A DNA stretch of 64,000 bases from Hirsutella rhossiliensis (lineage: Eukaryota > Ascomycota > Sordariomycetes > Hypocreales > Ophiocordycipitaceae), in the NCBI RefSeq assembly GCF_020360975.1, contig NW_025408678.1:2170001-2234000 (forward strand), given 5' to 3'. Shown piece after piece: positions 30,745-43,620 of this stretch (positions are counted from its first letter, which is position 1; every line of letters starts with the position of its first letter). The translations under genes were made by a program, and so were the position numbers. Under the pieces are notes generated by a model. It searched no databases and was not told where the DNA came from. It saw nothing but the letters and a program-made list of their open reading frames with translations.

Positions 30745-31230
30745 TCTCGCGAAGAGAGATACGAGAAGTATATATAAAATACACAAAGGTAAAAGTAAAA
30801 GTAAGGGGTCGGATAGGTAGGGCAGAGATATTTAAATCTTACGGGGGCAGCAATTATAGTAGGGGAGTAATTATTATATTGCCTTAATTATCCTTCTTTC
30901 CTCTATCTAACGCCCCTCTTTATACCCTTCTAGTATCTTAATTAATAAAGAAGATCCTGCTTAAAGAAGCTACTAATATCCTTTCGACTACTAAGCTTTT
31001 TGCTGGTTTTTCCCCTCCTTTCTAGCCGTTGCCGGTACATCCGTCTTATCTCTCGCTACCTCTATAAGAAGCTATCGCTACTTCTACTTCCCCTTATGCC
31101 CCTACCCTCCTTTCTGCACCTCTTTTTAGCTCCTTCTTCCTTCTTCTATACCGGGTGTTTTTAGCTTCCTTAGTCCCTCTTACTAAGGGATATCTCCGAG
31201 AACTGCGAAATCAGGCCACGCTTCGCGATA
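30745..31230 (-). repeat. Copia D 3' LTR
   Basis: 486 bp, paired with 36590-37076. Differences such as CCTGCTT versus CCTACTT and GGTACATCC versus GGTATATCC are RIP-type transitions. Confidence 0.93.
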
Positions 31231-31599
31231 CACCCCCTTAGCTATGGCCTGCCCTTATAGTAAGGGCATAGCTAATACGGCTTCGGGCTAGTAAGCGTAT
31301 AGAGGAGGTTCTTAGCTCTATACTTCTCCCTTTACTCGAGGAAAGCAGGGGCCCTTTCGGGTCCTAGGCTCTTTAGACCTACTTAAGGAAAAGGGGGCTA
31401 AAGAGGGGAAAGTCCTATAAGAAAGGGGGGCCTTCTTAGAAGGGAAAAACCCAATTAAAATAGGGGGCCCTCTAAAGGGAAAAAACCTCTTCCTTTTCTT
31501 CGGCTATAGACGTTACCTTCTCGTACATACTATTAGCTCCTCTTATAGACTCTTAAGGCGGGCTTCTAAGGATAGCTTCTCTCGAATATCTTCTAGCCT

Positions 31600-34500
31600 A
31601 ATTTGCTATAAAAAGACAGCTAGCTTCTACTTTAGTAGGGGCTTCGTAAGACCGTTGGCTTTTATTAATACCGTTAGAACCTAACGGACGGAAATAAGTC
31701 CCCTTTAGACCTCTTAGCGTAACTAATACTAGTAGATATCGATATACTATAGCTAGGTCGATAGCTTACTATTTTCCTTTATAAGAATTCGTATAGTCTA
31801 TATATTATCGTATTCTATAGCTAATAGGGACGGAATTTATAGTCGTAACGATATTAGTAGCCGGCTAAGGAAAATCGCTTCTTTTAACGCTTCTAAAAGA
31901 GCTAGTAGCTCTGCCTCCGTACTAGAAGTCGTAACGGTAGCCTGCTTCGAAGCTCTCTAAGCAATAGTTCCTCTAAAAAGGGATATAATATACCCCTATA
32001 AGCTCTTTCTATCTAAGGAATTGTCCGTAAAGGACGAATCGCTCGAATAGAGGAAGATTTCGGCAGCTAATTTCTTCCTTTCCTACCCTCCTAGGCGTAG
32101 ACTATATAATCTCGTTAAATAGAGATAAAGGATTGCTTTATCTACCGCTTCTTAATGCCTAGGGCTAGGATTCTAGTTATGCCTAGCTAGCCGGGAGACC
32201 GTAAAAGAGATATCCGGTCTAGTAAAAATAGCTAAAAAAAGCAGGGAGCCTACCTTCTATTAATATTAGTGTTTCTCTTACTCCCTAGCTTAAAAGGATA
32301 GATTAGGCAAAAGCTCTTCGTCTAATATAGGCGTAGAGGGAAGCTTCTTATCGAGGGAATTAGGGAGGAATTTATAAGCGACCTTATTAATATAGGCGTC
32401 CTAGGTAAGCTAGATAGTCCGTTAGGACCTATTCTAAAGGATTCGTATCCCTAGGAACCACTTTAGCTCCCCTAGCCTAGTTATCTTATACCTTTATTAT
32501 AGGCCTCGTATAGCCTCCCTAGTAGTAGCTTCTTCCTCTTTTAGGTACGCCTAGATAATATCGTCGACGTAGAAGAAGACTATGATTTTACCCTTCTATA
32601 TTATACACGGTTCCTAAGGGACTTTCTTAAAGCCTAGGGCTTTAAGGGAACCTATTAAATGCTGTTGCTAAAGAAGGGGTGATCTTCGTAATCCGTATAG
32701 AGCTTTCCTAAGCCGTAGAACCTTTCCTAGCTATTAGAAGCCTAGTAGAAGGCGTATATAGATAACTTCTTCTTCCTCGAGTAGGCAGTTAATAAAGGCG
32801 TTAACTATATCTATCTAATCGAGCTCGAGGTCGAATTCTGCTGCTATAGCTATAAGGGTCCGAAAAGATATCCCTGCTAGGGTAGTTGCCCTAGTAGGAA
32901 GATCCCCTTTTTCTTACTAGTTCCCGTAGATAACTAGCCGGGCTTTATACTTTTAAAGGAAGCCGTGTTTATTAGTCTTATAGATAAAGACCTACTTATA
33001 GCTAAGGACCTATTTTCCTCTTGCCTTTTCCTTAAGGACATCTTTAAAAGACCCTATCTCTTCGTATAAGGCTAGGTAGTCTTTCTAGGCCTAGAAAAAC
33101 TAGTCTTTAAAGGGGTGTCTTTCTAGCTGCTTTTGGTTTGCTAGTAGGTCCGGGAGGTCTCTTTTATATACCTTCCTTGCTAATACTAGCTTGAAAAGCC
33201 GGCCTGCTATAAACGCTCTATAGGAACCGTCTTCTATTAGCGTTAGGTAGAAGTCGGAAAAACGATTAAAATAGGGGAGAAACTAGTCTTCTTTCGTATC
33301 GGGCCCTATACCTTCCTTTGCTTCTCGAAGTAGGGATAAAAAGGCAGCCTAGTAATCCTTCGATAGAGGTGCCTTTCCCACCCCCTTAGGGGCCGAGACG
33401 GGAAGACTAACTAAAAAAGCTGCTTCTAGATCTTCTTACGTAGGAGGAGGCGTAGGTAGGTAGGCGTATTCTAGCTCTACCGCTTTCCTATAGTCTCCTT
33501 CTTCGTCTAGATTATCTGATCTAGTAGCTTCCTCTTCTTCTTCTTCGAAGTCGGCGTTATCCTCGACTACTTCGACGTCGGTTTCTTCTTCCGTTTCCTC
33601 GTCTAGGGCCTCTTCTTAAGACTGTTAGGAAGGGGGGATTTAGATCTTCTAAATTAGCTAACGTTGTAAGAGTAAGAGGGGCTATTAATCCCTCTTTCCG
33701 TTGAAGAAGCTAGATTCGTCGAAAATTATATCCCTAGTCGAAATAACCTTCTATAGAAGAGGAATCTAGATCCGGAAGATATTCGTAGAATTATAACTAA
33801 CGAGGTAACTAATAAAGGCTCTAGGATTAAGCTTTCTTTTCTTCTTCCTTTTTAGCTATATATCGGTAGTTATTGCGTATGCTTTATAGCCGTAGGCACG
33901 AAGGTAGGCTAGCGAGGCCCTCTTCTTCGTAAAGAGCTCGAGTAGGGATTTCTAGTCTATTCCTTAGGTCTTAAAAAGGGTCTCTAGGTCCCTATAGTCT
34001 CTTAGTCCCCTAGGGTCCCTTAGGGTCCGGTTCCGAAGGTAATAGGCGGTCTTAACGACTTCCCTCTAAAGGTCGTATAGAAGCCTTATAGTAAGTCTTA
34101 TTATACGGGCCCTTTCTATTATAGCACCCCCTAATCTTTCTACCCCTCCGTTCTAGGCCTAGGTATTCGGTGCTAACGGGAGGGGTAAAATACCCCTTTT
34201 TCGTAGCTAATTTAAGATATCCTTCGTAAATAGCTCTCCGTTAGACCGTATCTTCTTTACCTCGTAGCTAAAGTAGGATTTTATCTAGTTAACGAAGTCC
34301 CGGAGGGCAGACTAGTTATGCTTACTTAGGTAGGTCTATAAGAAATAGGGGAAAACTATCCCTAAAAAAGCGTCTATAAAAAACATTACCCTAACGAAGC
34401 TTTCTTAATCCCTTAAGACGTCGGTCTAATCGACCTAAATTTCCTTATATAGCTGGTCCGGCCGTAAAGGCGTTCGTCTAGAAATTCGTCTCATAGTCTT

Positions 34501-35420
34501 TCCTTAGCCGTAGTATTCGCATTCGACGGTCTTTAGGCCCCTTATTCGTACGCCTTATTATTAACCTAGCTTATATAAAGCTAGGGGGCCCGGGTAACTA
34601 AGTCGTGCGTGCTAAAGAAGACCGTCTCCTTAGGCTGCTAAAAGAGGGTCCTTAGATCCTACCCTCCTAGTAGGGAAAGCTAACTTCTCGAGTAGTTCCT
34701 TCCTAAGGATAGGTCGGAATTTAAGAATAAATTAACCGAATTTTTCCTCGATAAGCCTAATAGTCTAATTCTTCTAAACTAGCCTCGTAGGCTTAGACGT
34801 CGTATCCTAGAAGATTCCTTCCTTTTAAAGAAGGCGGAAGGAAATTAGGCTCGTTAAAAATCGAGGGTAAAAAGCTACCCTTTTTTATCGAAGAATTCGT
34901 ATGGATCTATTAGGTAATTTTATCGTGAAATTCACCCTTCTATATCCTTCTATCCGTACGGTTAATTCCCTAGCAATAAGATATTCCTTTTATGCCTTCT
35001 TAAAGGACCGGAATTATAAGAGTATATTATATATATCGAGGGAAGCACTAGAGTTAGGGATAGCTGATTTTCGTAGGGGATAGTCGGAGGGCTCTAACGG
35101 TTAGTCTTAGCCTTATTAATCCGTAGGGAAGACGAAGGCCGGATTTACTATACTAACGATATTTCCTTAAATATACGGCTCGAATAAGGGCAGCGGCGTT
35201 ATTAGTTGCTATTTCTTAGCAACCCAAATCTCGTCTATCTTCTTTTATAACGAGGGGTCCTCCTTAAGAGACTATTATACTATTTCTCGTAGCCTCTTTA
35301 AAAGGTTAATTCCTTTAGGTTGGTTTTCCTCGAAGACCTACTAGCAGTCTTCTAGCCGATAGGGCTTTTTGCATGCTTAGTAGGTAGGTCGATTCCTCCT
35401 TATATGTTTCTTCGAGGAAT
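31600..35420 (-). pseudogene. Copia D pol: zinc knuckle, protease, integrase, RT, RNase H
   Basis: Minus-strand order. The zinc knuckle at about 35390-35340 reads Y-QACKKPYRLEDC (a CCHC box with the first Cys and the His turned into Tyr). The protease box near 35060 reads PNSSASLDIYN for a LDSGAS-type site. The integrase zinc finger at about 34610-34500 ends ECEYYGQGK, and the core follows with FIDAFLGIVFPYF. RT has KARLVIYGN near 32960, LPTRATTLAGISFRTLIAIAAEFDLELD near 32900-32820, KALYGLRRSPL near 32715-32680 and an intact YVDDII at 32577-32560. RNase H has KQATVTTSSTEAELLALLEALKEAIF at 31950-31875. Stops are sparse and are TAG or TAA. Confidence 0.93.
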
Positions 35421-35429
35421 CCTCGTCCC

Positions 35430-36560
35430 GGTCTAGAAGGTCTGCTTAAAAACCCCCCCTTTTTACCCCTTATTGCTGATTTTAACGAGGTTCGATTTCG
35501 ACTAGTTCCCTGATTTTTCGACTAACGGACCAAAAGGTCTATTAGGGGACTAGTCTAGCCGGTCTAACTAACGGGACCGGGGCCGGGCCCGGAGCAAGAT
35601 ACGTAGCCGGGGCCGGGGCCGCAGCTATAGTTAACGACGGCGTTAAGGCTCTCGAGGGAGGAGGAGCCGAAGGAGCAACAGCCGTAGCAGCAGCAGCGGG
35701 AGCCGTAGTAATAGGGGCTGTAGGTCGAACCGTCTAGGTCGAGTGCTAGCCTTAAAGGAATAAGACTGCTTGCTATTATACTCTAGCAGCTTCTTCGTTT
35801 AGTTCCCGGCTAGCCTCTCGAAAGATAGTTAAGTAACCGTTACTAATAGGCTTTATTAGCAGAGATATATCCCGTAGCTACTAGCTAGAAAGAGCTTCTA
35901 TAAGGAAGTATTAGTTAGCTTCCTTAAGGATTTCTTCCTACTTAGCTAGCTACGAAGAAGCTAGTAGGTTCCTAGCAGAAAAGGCTCCTAGGTGGGCCGT
36001 ATAGGTCTTCCTAATACGGTTAGTTATATAACCTCTCGAGGGAGCTATCGAGGTCTCGAGCTTTAAAAGCCACTGCCTAGGAGTCTCTTCCTCTTAAAGA
36101 GAGATTAGCTTTACGGCACTAACGGATTCCGTTATCGCCGTACAAGCAGCCGTTAGTAGCTTTATCTCGTAAAGGTATTCCTTTCGGTGACTCTCGTAGT
36201 CGCCTAAGGTAGTAGAAAAAGCTCTCTATTATATAGAGGTTAGCTCGGAGAAGAGGGTAGCTCCCTCTATAAAATCCGTTGCCCTAGGACGAAGAGGGGG
36301 CTTAAGAGGGTCCTACTTATTAGAGAAGACTAAATTATAGATAGTTCTATCTATACGAGCCCGTAGCTCCTTTACCTACTTATCCTAATCTTAGGGCTCT
36401 ATAAGAATCGTCCTATAGACCGTCGGGACGGTAGAGGAGTCGATTTTCGTTATTATTGCGAAAGAAGAGGGGGGGTAGAAAAGTCGGTTAAAAATCGGCT
36501 TTTCTAGTAAGAGGGGTAAAAGGATATAAGAAGGTGCCTTTTATAGTAGCCGGAAGGTAT
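35430..36560 (-). pseudogene. Copia D gag region
   Basis: Between the 5' LTR and the zinc knuckle lies about 1.1 kb with coding character on the minus strand: charged helices around 36460-35800 and a low-complexity Ala, Pro and Gly-rich linker around 35750-35560, where the + strand shows GCAGCAGCAG and GGGGCCGGGGCC. It is the expected place of the copia capsid. No catalytic motif is expected here, so the call rests mainly on position. Confidence 0.6.
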
Positions 36561-36589
36561 AGGAATTCTATTCCTCCCGGGCTTATAAC

Positions 36590-37076
36590 TCTCGCGAAGA
36601 GAGATACGAGAAGTATATATAAAATACATAAAGGTAAAAGTAGAAGTAAGGGGTCGGATAGGCAGGGCAGAGATATTTAAATCTTACGGGGGCAGTAATT
36701 ATAGTAGGGGAGTAATTGTTATATTACCTTAATTATCCTTCTTTCCTCTATCTAACGCCCCTCTTTATACCCTTCTAGTATCTTAATTAATAAAGAAGAT
36801 CCTACTTAAAGAAGCTACTAATGTCCTTTCGACTACCGAGCTTTTTGCCGGTTTTTCCCCTCCTTTCTAGCCGTTGCCGGTATATCCGTCTTATCTCTCG
36901 CTACCTCTATAGGAAGCTATCGCTACTTCTGCTTCCCCTTATGCCCCTACCCTCCTTTCTATACCTCTTTTTAGCTCCTTCTTCCTTCTTCTATACCGGG
37001 TGTTTTTTAGCTTCCTTGGTCCCTCTTACTAAAGGATATCTCCGAGAACTGCGAAATCAGGCTACGCTTCGCGACA
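36590..37076 (-). repeat. Copia D 5' LTR
   Basis: 487 bp, inverted ends intact (TCTCGCGAAG, CTTCGCGACA). It contains a short ATG-started open frame on the + strand that continues into the flanking element and is not a gene. Confidence 0.93.
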
Positions 37077-37268
37077 CTATTAGTTACGCGACTTTAATAG
37101 AGATAAAAAGGTATAGAGTAAAGAAATCTCTAAGACTTATATTAATAACTTAAGACCTTTAGAGCTATATATAGGACCGATAATTAAATAATTATATAGT
37201 TAATTACTCTATTAATCCTTAGCTATATACTATACGTACTTTAAGTATATACCCTTATCCTTATTAAA

Positions 37269-38866
37269 ACTAGTCTTTAAGGCGTAAACTTATTATCCCG
37301 TTCTATTTATATAGTAATAAGTAGCTTTATAAAGCTAAGAATACTTAGAGGACGACGGTACTATTTAGAAAAAATAAAATCTAGGGATTTAATAATTAAA
37401 GTAGTAACTACCTTAATAGCTAGAGTTAGGGACCTAATAAAGTAATAGGCTTACTAGGAAATAAATAATTAGATAATACCTTTACTAATAGTAAAGGAAA
37501 TATAATAAGCTAATATTAAAAAGCCCTAAGCTCTTATTATTAGCCCTATAACCCTTAATACTAGCGACTTAGTTAAGAAACTATAATCCTTATATAATAC
37601 TTTAAAAGATATAAATAATAATAATAGTATAATCTAGACTATTTTAGAACCCTATTAAGACCTCTTACTTATATATTTACTAATAATACTAATATAAGTA
37701 TTAATAAGAGATACCTTAATAACCTTAACCTTAGCTCTTCTTTATATAGTAGCTTATAAAGAACGCTTACCTCCCTTTAATAAATAAGAAAGTAAGTAAT
37801 AAGATAGTTATAGTAAGATATCCTTTAACTTTAAAAGCTCTAACTTTAAATTTTAAAACCTTATAATCTATAAGTATACTATATTTAAAAACGCTAGCCG
37901 TTTAGAGGGATTATCTAATCCTATTACTAGTAATATAAAAGTTTTTAAGGTAGATATTAATAAGATTACTAATAGACTTAGAGATATACTTACTAAAAGC
38001 TAAGATACCTTTATAAGAAGACTCCGCTAACTATAACTCTTATATATTAGTAAATTTAATAGTAAAAATATAACTAAACTCCTAAAGAAGTTTAAATAAG
38101 AGATATATATTAACTATATCTATAATAAAGATAAAAAGACTAGCTTAAAGTCTATATCTCCTTTATAAAAGCCCTTAATATTAGAATTCTTATAGATAGA
38201 CTTACTTAAGAAAAAGTAATTAACTAAAAGGTACCTTTAAAGATATCCTTAGAGCTATAGTAACTTACTAGATAAGCTATATTTTCCTCTTTAACTTTAC
38301 TATATAATATATCGAAGGTAAGAAGAATACTATAGCTAATAAACTCTTAAGAAAGCTTAAAAGACCTTTTAACGTATTAAATAGGGAAATAGAAGGTAAT
38401 ATTAAAGAATTTATAGACTTTTACTTAAACGTAGTATAAGGGACTAAGCTATAAGGGGACTACTTAAAGGAATTAAGGATAATTATAGACTTCCTTTAAA
38501 CGTTAAAACGGCTAGAGGGCCTTTTTAAATAAGACTATAAGAAGCTATACTTAAAGAGTTTAAATTTCTATATTAAAGATTAAAAGCTTTAGCGACTCCT
38601 TAAAAAGAAAGAAAGAGGACCTATATTAGTTATAGATAACCTTAAAGAATAGAAAAGGATTATCGTAAAGTACTATATATAAATAAGATATAAAAGATAA
38701 TAAGTTATATATATATTTATAAAGAATAAGTATTAGTAGGCTATCCTTTAAAACGATATTTATAGTATAATCTCTTCTTATAAAGAATACTAATACTTTA
38801 TAACTAAGAGACCCTAAGAAGTTATAACCGTAACTATACCTAGCTACCTTATAAGTAAGATTTACT
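37269..38866 (+). pseudogene. Gypsy F, 5' part: possible gag and integrase zinc finger
   Basis: The right-hand part is secure. At about 38340-38480 the frame reads FNVLNREIEGNIKEFIDFYLN and LKELRIIIDFL. At about 38690-38800 it reads VIYIFIKNKY, LQNDIYS, SYKEYQYF and TKRP, the HHCC finger and following segment of a gypsy integrase (ECQ-TKRP type). It ends VTIPSYLISKIYFNS, just before the copia E target site. The part from 37269 to about 38300 shows helical, gag-like coding (SLYNTLKDINNNN, LLKKFKQEI) but no diagnostic motif. I found no RT catalytic box between gag-like sequence and integrase, so an internal deletion is likely. Confidence 0.6.
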
Positions 38867-38871
38867 TTAAT
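38867..38871. repeat. Target duplication TTAAT of copia E, left copy
   Basis: TTAAT at 38867-38871 and 45169-45173 flanks copia E. The integrase frame resumes across it. Confidence 0.88.
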
Positions 38872-39361
38872 TCTTATAAAGAGAGATATAAGAAGTATAT
38901 AAAAAATATATAAAGGTAAAATTAAAGGTAAAGGGTCGGATAGGTAAGGTAGAGAGATTTAATTCTTATAAGGGCAGTAATAAAGGTAGGGGAGTAATTA
39001 TTATATTGCCTTTTTTTCCTTCTTTCCTTTATCTAACGCCCCTCTTTATACCTATCTAGTATCTTAATTAATAAAGAAGATCCAGGATTACTCAAAGAAG
39101 CTACTAATATCCTTTCGACTACTAAGCTTTTTATTAGTTTTTCCCTTCTTTTCTAGCCGTTACTAGTATATCCGTCTTATCTTTCGCTACCTTTATAGGC
39201 AGCTATTACTACTTCTACTTCCCCTTATACCCCTACCCTTCTTTCTATACCTCTTTTTAGCTCCTTCTTCCTTCTTCTATACTAGGTGTTTTTAGCTTCC
39301 TAGGTCCCTCGTACTAAGGGATATCTCTAAGAACTATAAAATTAAGCTATACTTCGCGATA
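38872..39361 (-). repeat. Copia E 3' LTR
   Basis: 490 bp, paired with 44688-45168. Confidence 0.9.
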
Positions 39362-39749
39362 TACCCCCTTAGCTATAGCCTACCGTTATAGAAAGGGTAA
39401 AGCTAAATACTTAGGCCGGTAAGCGTATAAAGGAGGTCTTAGTCTATACTTATCCCTTACTTAAGAAATCTAGGTTTTAGCCCTAAGCTCTTTTAGACCT
39501 ACTTTAGGAAAAAGGGGCCTTAAGGAGGAAATTAAGTCCTATAAGAAAGGGGGGCTTCTCTAAGGATAAGTCCTTAAAAAGGGGGCCTTTAAGAAGAATA
39601 AGTCCTAATTAAGCTAGGGGCCCTCCTTTAGGATAAGTCCTAATTCCTCTCTTTAGCTATAGATGTCTCCTTCCTCTTACGTACTATTAGCTCCTCTTAT
39701 AGACTCTTAAGGCGGGCTTCTAAAGATAGCTTCTCTTAAACGTTTTCTA

Positions 39750-42700
39750 GCCTAATTTACTATAAAAAGATAGCTAGCTTTTACTTTAATAAGGGCTTCG
39801 TAAGACCGTTAGCTTTTATCGATACTATTAAAACCTAATAGATAGAAATAAGTCCCCTTTAGACCTCCTAGCGTAACTAATACTAATAGATATCGATATA
39901 CTATAGCTAGGTTAATAGCTTACTATTTTCCTTCGTAAGAATCTATATAGTCTATATATTATTATATTTTATAGCTAACGGGGTTAGAATTTATAGTTAT
40001 AAAGAAATAAGTAGCCGGCTAAGGAAAATCGCTTCCTTTAACGCTTCTAAAAGAGCTAGTAGCTCTGCCTCTATACTAGAAGTCGTAATAGTAGCTTACT
40101 TTAAAGCTCTCTAAGCAATAGTTCCTCCAAAAAGGGATATAATATACCCTTATAAGCTCTTTCTATCTAAGGAATTATCTATAAAGGACGAATCGCTCGA
40201 ATAAAGGAAGATTTTAGTAGCTAGTTTCCTTCCCTGCCCTCTTAAGCGTAAACTATATAATCTTATTAAATAGAGATAAAGTATAGCTTAGTCTACTACT
40301 TTTTAGAGCCTAGGGCTAGGATTCTAGTTATACCTAGCTAGCTAGGAGACTATAAAAGAGATATCCGGTCTAGTAAAAATAGCTAAAAAAAGTAGGGAGC
40401 CTACCTTCTATTAATATAAGTATTTCTCTTACTCCCTAGCTTAAGAGGACAGATTAGGCAAAAGCTCTTTATCTAATATAGGTATAAAGGGAAGCTTCTT
40501 ATTAAGGGAATTAAGGAGGAATTTATAAGCGACCTTATTAATATAGGCGTCCTAGGTAAGCTAGATAGTCCGTTAGGACCTATTTTAAAGGATTTATATC
40601 CCTAAGAACTACTTTAGCTCCCTTAGCTTAGTTATCTTATACCTTTATTATAGGCCTTATATAGCCTCCTTAGTAGTTACTTCTTCCTTTTTAGGGTAGG
40701 CCTAGATAATATTATTAACGTAAAAGAAGACTATAACTTTACCCTTTTATATTATATATAGTTCCTAAGGGACTTTCTTAAAGCCTAGGGCTTTAAGGGA
40801 ACCGGTTAAATACTATTGCTAAAAAAGGGGTAATCTTCGTAGTCTATATAAAGCTTTCCTAAGCTATAGAACCTTTTCTAGCTATTAAAAGCCTAGTAAA
40901 AAGCGTATATAGATAACTTCTTCTTCCTTAAGTAGGTAGTTAATAAAGGCGTTAACTATATCTATCTAATCGAGCTCGAGGTTAAATTCTATTACTATAG
41001 CTATAAGGGTTTAAAAAGATATCCCTATTAAAGTAGTTGCCTTAGTAGGAAGATCCCCTTTTTCTTACTAGTTCTTATAGATAACTAGCTAGGCTTTATA
41101 CTTTTAAAGGAAGCTATATTTATTAGTTTTATAGATAAAGACCTACTTATAGCTAAGGACCTATTTTCCTCTTACCTTTTCCTTAAGGACCTCTTTAAAA
41201 GACCCTATCTCTTTATATAAGGCTAGGTAGTCTTTCTAGGCCTAGAAAAACTAGTCTCTAAAAGGGTGTCTTTTTAGCTGCTTTTAGTTTACTAGTAGGT
41301 CCGGGAGGTCTCTTTTATATACCTTCCTTACTAATAGAGGCTTAAAAAGCCGGCCTACTATAAATACTCCGTAGGAACTATCTTCTATAGGCGTTAGATA
41401 GAAGTCGGAAAAACGATCGAAATAAAGGAGAGGTTAGTCTTCTTTTATATCGGGCCCTATACCTTCTTTTACTTCTCGAAGTACGGATAAAAAGGCAGCT
41501 AGGTATTCCTTTAAGAGTAGTGCCTTTCTTACCCCCTTAAGGGTTAAGATAGGAAGACTAACCGAAAAAGCTACTTTTAGATCTTCTTTTTATTCTATAA
41601 AAGGAGGCGTAGGAAGGTAACCGTATTCTAGCTCTACCGCTTTCCTATAGTCTCCTTCTTTATCTAGATTATCTAATCTAGTAGCTTCCTCTTCTTCAAA
41701 GTTAGCGTTATCCTTAACTACTTTAACGTTAGTTTCTTTTTTTATTTCTTTATTTAGGACCTCTTTTTTAGACTATTAAGAAGGGGGGATTTATATCTTT
41801 TAAATTAGCTAACGTTATAAGAGTAAGAGGGGCTATTAATCCCTCTTTCCGTTAAAGAAGCTAGATTCGTCGAAAATTATATCCCTAGTTAAAATAACCT
41901 TCTATAAAAGAGGAATCTAGATCTAGAAGATATTCGTAGAATTATAGCCGAAAAGGTAACTAATAAAGGCTCTAGGATTAAGCTTTCTTTTCTTCTTCCT
42001 TTTTAGCTATATATCGGTAGTTATTACGTATGCCTTATAGCTATAGGCATAAAGGTAAGCTAGCGAGGCCCTCTTTTTTATAAAGAGCTTAAGGGGGGAT
42101 TTCTAGTCTATTCCTTAGGTCTTAAAAAGGGTCTCTAGGTCCCTATAGTCCCTTAGTCCCCTAGGGTCCCTTAAGGTCTAGTTCTAAAAGTAATAGGCGG
42201 TCTTAACGACTTCCTTTTAAAGGTTATATAGAAGCCTTATAGTAAGTCTTATTATATAGGCCCTTTCTATTATAGCACCCCCTAATCTTTCTACCCCTCC
42301 GTTCTAGGCCTAGGTATTTAGTGCTAATAGGAGGGGTAAAATACCCCTTTTTTATAGCTATTTTAAGATATCCTTTATAAATAGCTCTCTATTAGACTAT
42401 ATCTTCTTTACCTTATAGCTAAAGTAGGATTTTATCTAGTTAATAAAGTCCTAGAGGGTAGACTAGTTATACTTACTTAGGTAGGTCCGTAAGAAATAGG
42501 GGAAAACTATCCCTAAATAAGCGTCTATAAAAAACATTACCTTAACGAAGCTTTCCTAGTCCTTAGAGACGTCGGTTTAATCGACCTAAATTTCCTTATA
42601 CGGCTAGTTTAGCCGTAAAGGCGTTCGTTTAGAAATTCGTCTCTTAGTCTTTCCTTAGCCGTAGTATTTATATTTTACGGTCTTTAGGCCCCTTATTTAT

Positions 42701-43620
42701 ACGCCTTATTATTAGCCTAGCTTATATAAAGCTAGGGGGCCCGGGTAACTAAGTCGTGCGTACTAAAGAATGCCGTCTCCTTAGGCTACTAAAAGAGGGT
42801 CCTTTATAGTAGACCTATTCCTCCTAGTAAGGAAAGCTAATTTCTTAAGTAGTTCCTTTTTATAAATAGGTTATAATTCGAGAATAAATTAACTAAAATT
42901 TTCCTCGATAAGCTTAATAGTCTAATTCTTTTAGACTAGCCTCGAAGGCTTAGACGTTATATCCTAGAAGATTCCTTTCTTTTAAAGAAGGCGGAAGGAA
43001 ATTAAGCTCGTTAAAAATTAAGGGCAAAAAGCTACTCTTTTTCGTCGAAGAATTTATATAGACCTATTAAGTAATTTTATCGTAAAATATACCCTTCCGT
43101 ATCCCTCTATCCGTACGGTTAATTCCCTAGCAATAAGGTATTCCCTTCGTGCCTTCTTAAAGGACCGGAATAGTAAGAGTATATTATAGATATCGAGGGA
43201 AGCACTAGAGTTAAGGATAGCTGATTTTCGAAGGGGATAATCGGAGGGTCCTAACGGGTGGTCTTACTAATTAGTAGGGAAGACGAATGCCGGATTTACT
43301 ATACTAATAACTTTTCCTTGAATTTACGGCTCGAATAAAGGCAGCGGCATTATTAGCTACTATTTCTTAGTAACCTAAATCTTATCTATCTTCTTCTATA
43401 ACGAGGGGTCCTCTTTAAGAGACTATTATATCGTTTCTTATATCCTCTTTAAAGGGTTAAATCCTTTAGGTCGGTTTTCCTTAAAGACCTACTAGTATTA
43501 TAATAACCGATAGGGTAGGGATGTATAGGCTAGGCAGCCGTTTCGTTGTCTAGTCTTCTACTTCTTCGAGGAATCCTCGTCCCGATCTAGAAGGTCTGCT
43601 TAAAAACCCCCCCCTTTTTA
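39750..43620 (-). pseudogene. Copia E pol
   Basis: This is the same gene as in copia D, with many more stops. The minus-strand order is protease region near 43200, integrase about 42760-42100, RT about 41120-40700 and RNase H about 40240-39780. The YVDD box lies near 40720-40700 on the plus-strand map, where TATTATTAACGTA stands for the TATCGTCGACGTA of D, giving Asn in place of Asp. All key residues that depend on CA or TG codons are lost. Confidence 0.88.

Larger units (their letters stand above)
30745..37076 (-). mobile_element. Ty1/copia element D, least RIP-mutated full-length element
   Basis: A 6.33-kb element with LTRs of 486 bp (30745-31230) and 487 bp (36590-37076), inverted ends TCTCGCGAAG / CTTCGCGACA, and CTATT target duplications. 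A purine tract (minus strand GCTAAGGGGG) abuts the 3' LTR at about 31233-31243. It keeps far more CA and TG than its sister E at 38872-45168, so it has been through fewer RIP rounds and probably inserted later. It is still dead: stops and catalytic changes remain in pol. Confidence 0.94.
30557..37268 (+). mobile_element. 375-bp TIR element (copy 2), split by copia D
   Basis: The two halves, 30557-30744 and 37082-37268, together give 375 bp matching copies 1 and 3. Ends are TTTAATAGG and CCTTATTAAA. The outer flanks (GTAC and ACTA) do not form a clear 4-bp duplication, unlike copy 1. Copia D sits in the middle with the 5-bp duplication CTATT. Confidence 0.8.

Noticed and set aside
34901..35083. 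60-codon ATG-started frame on the + strand
   Set aside because: It lies opposite to the protease region of copia D, whose coding strand is minus. It is a shadow frame made possible by the lighter RIP load of D.
36821..37153. 110-codon ATG-started frame on the + strand
   Set aside because: It starts inside the 5' LTR of copia D and runs across the element end and the target duplication into the TIR element, so it is an accidental fusion of two unrelated sequences.
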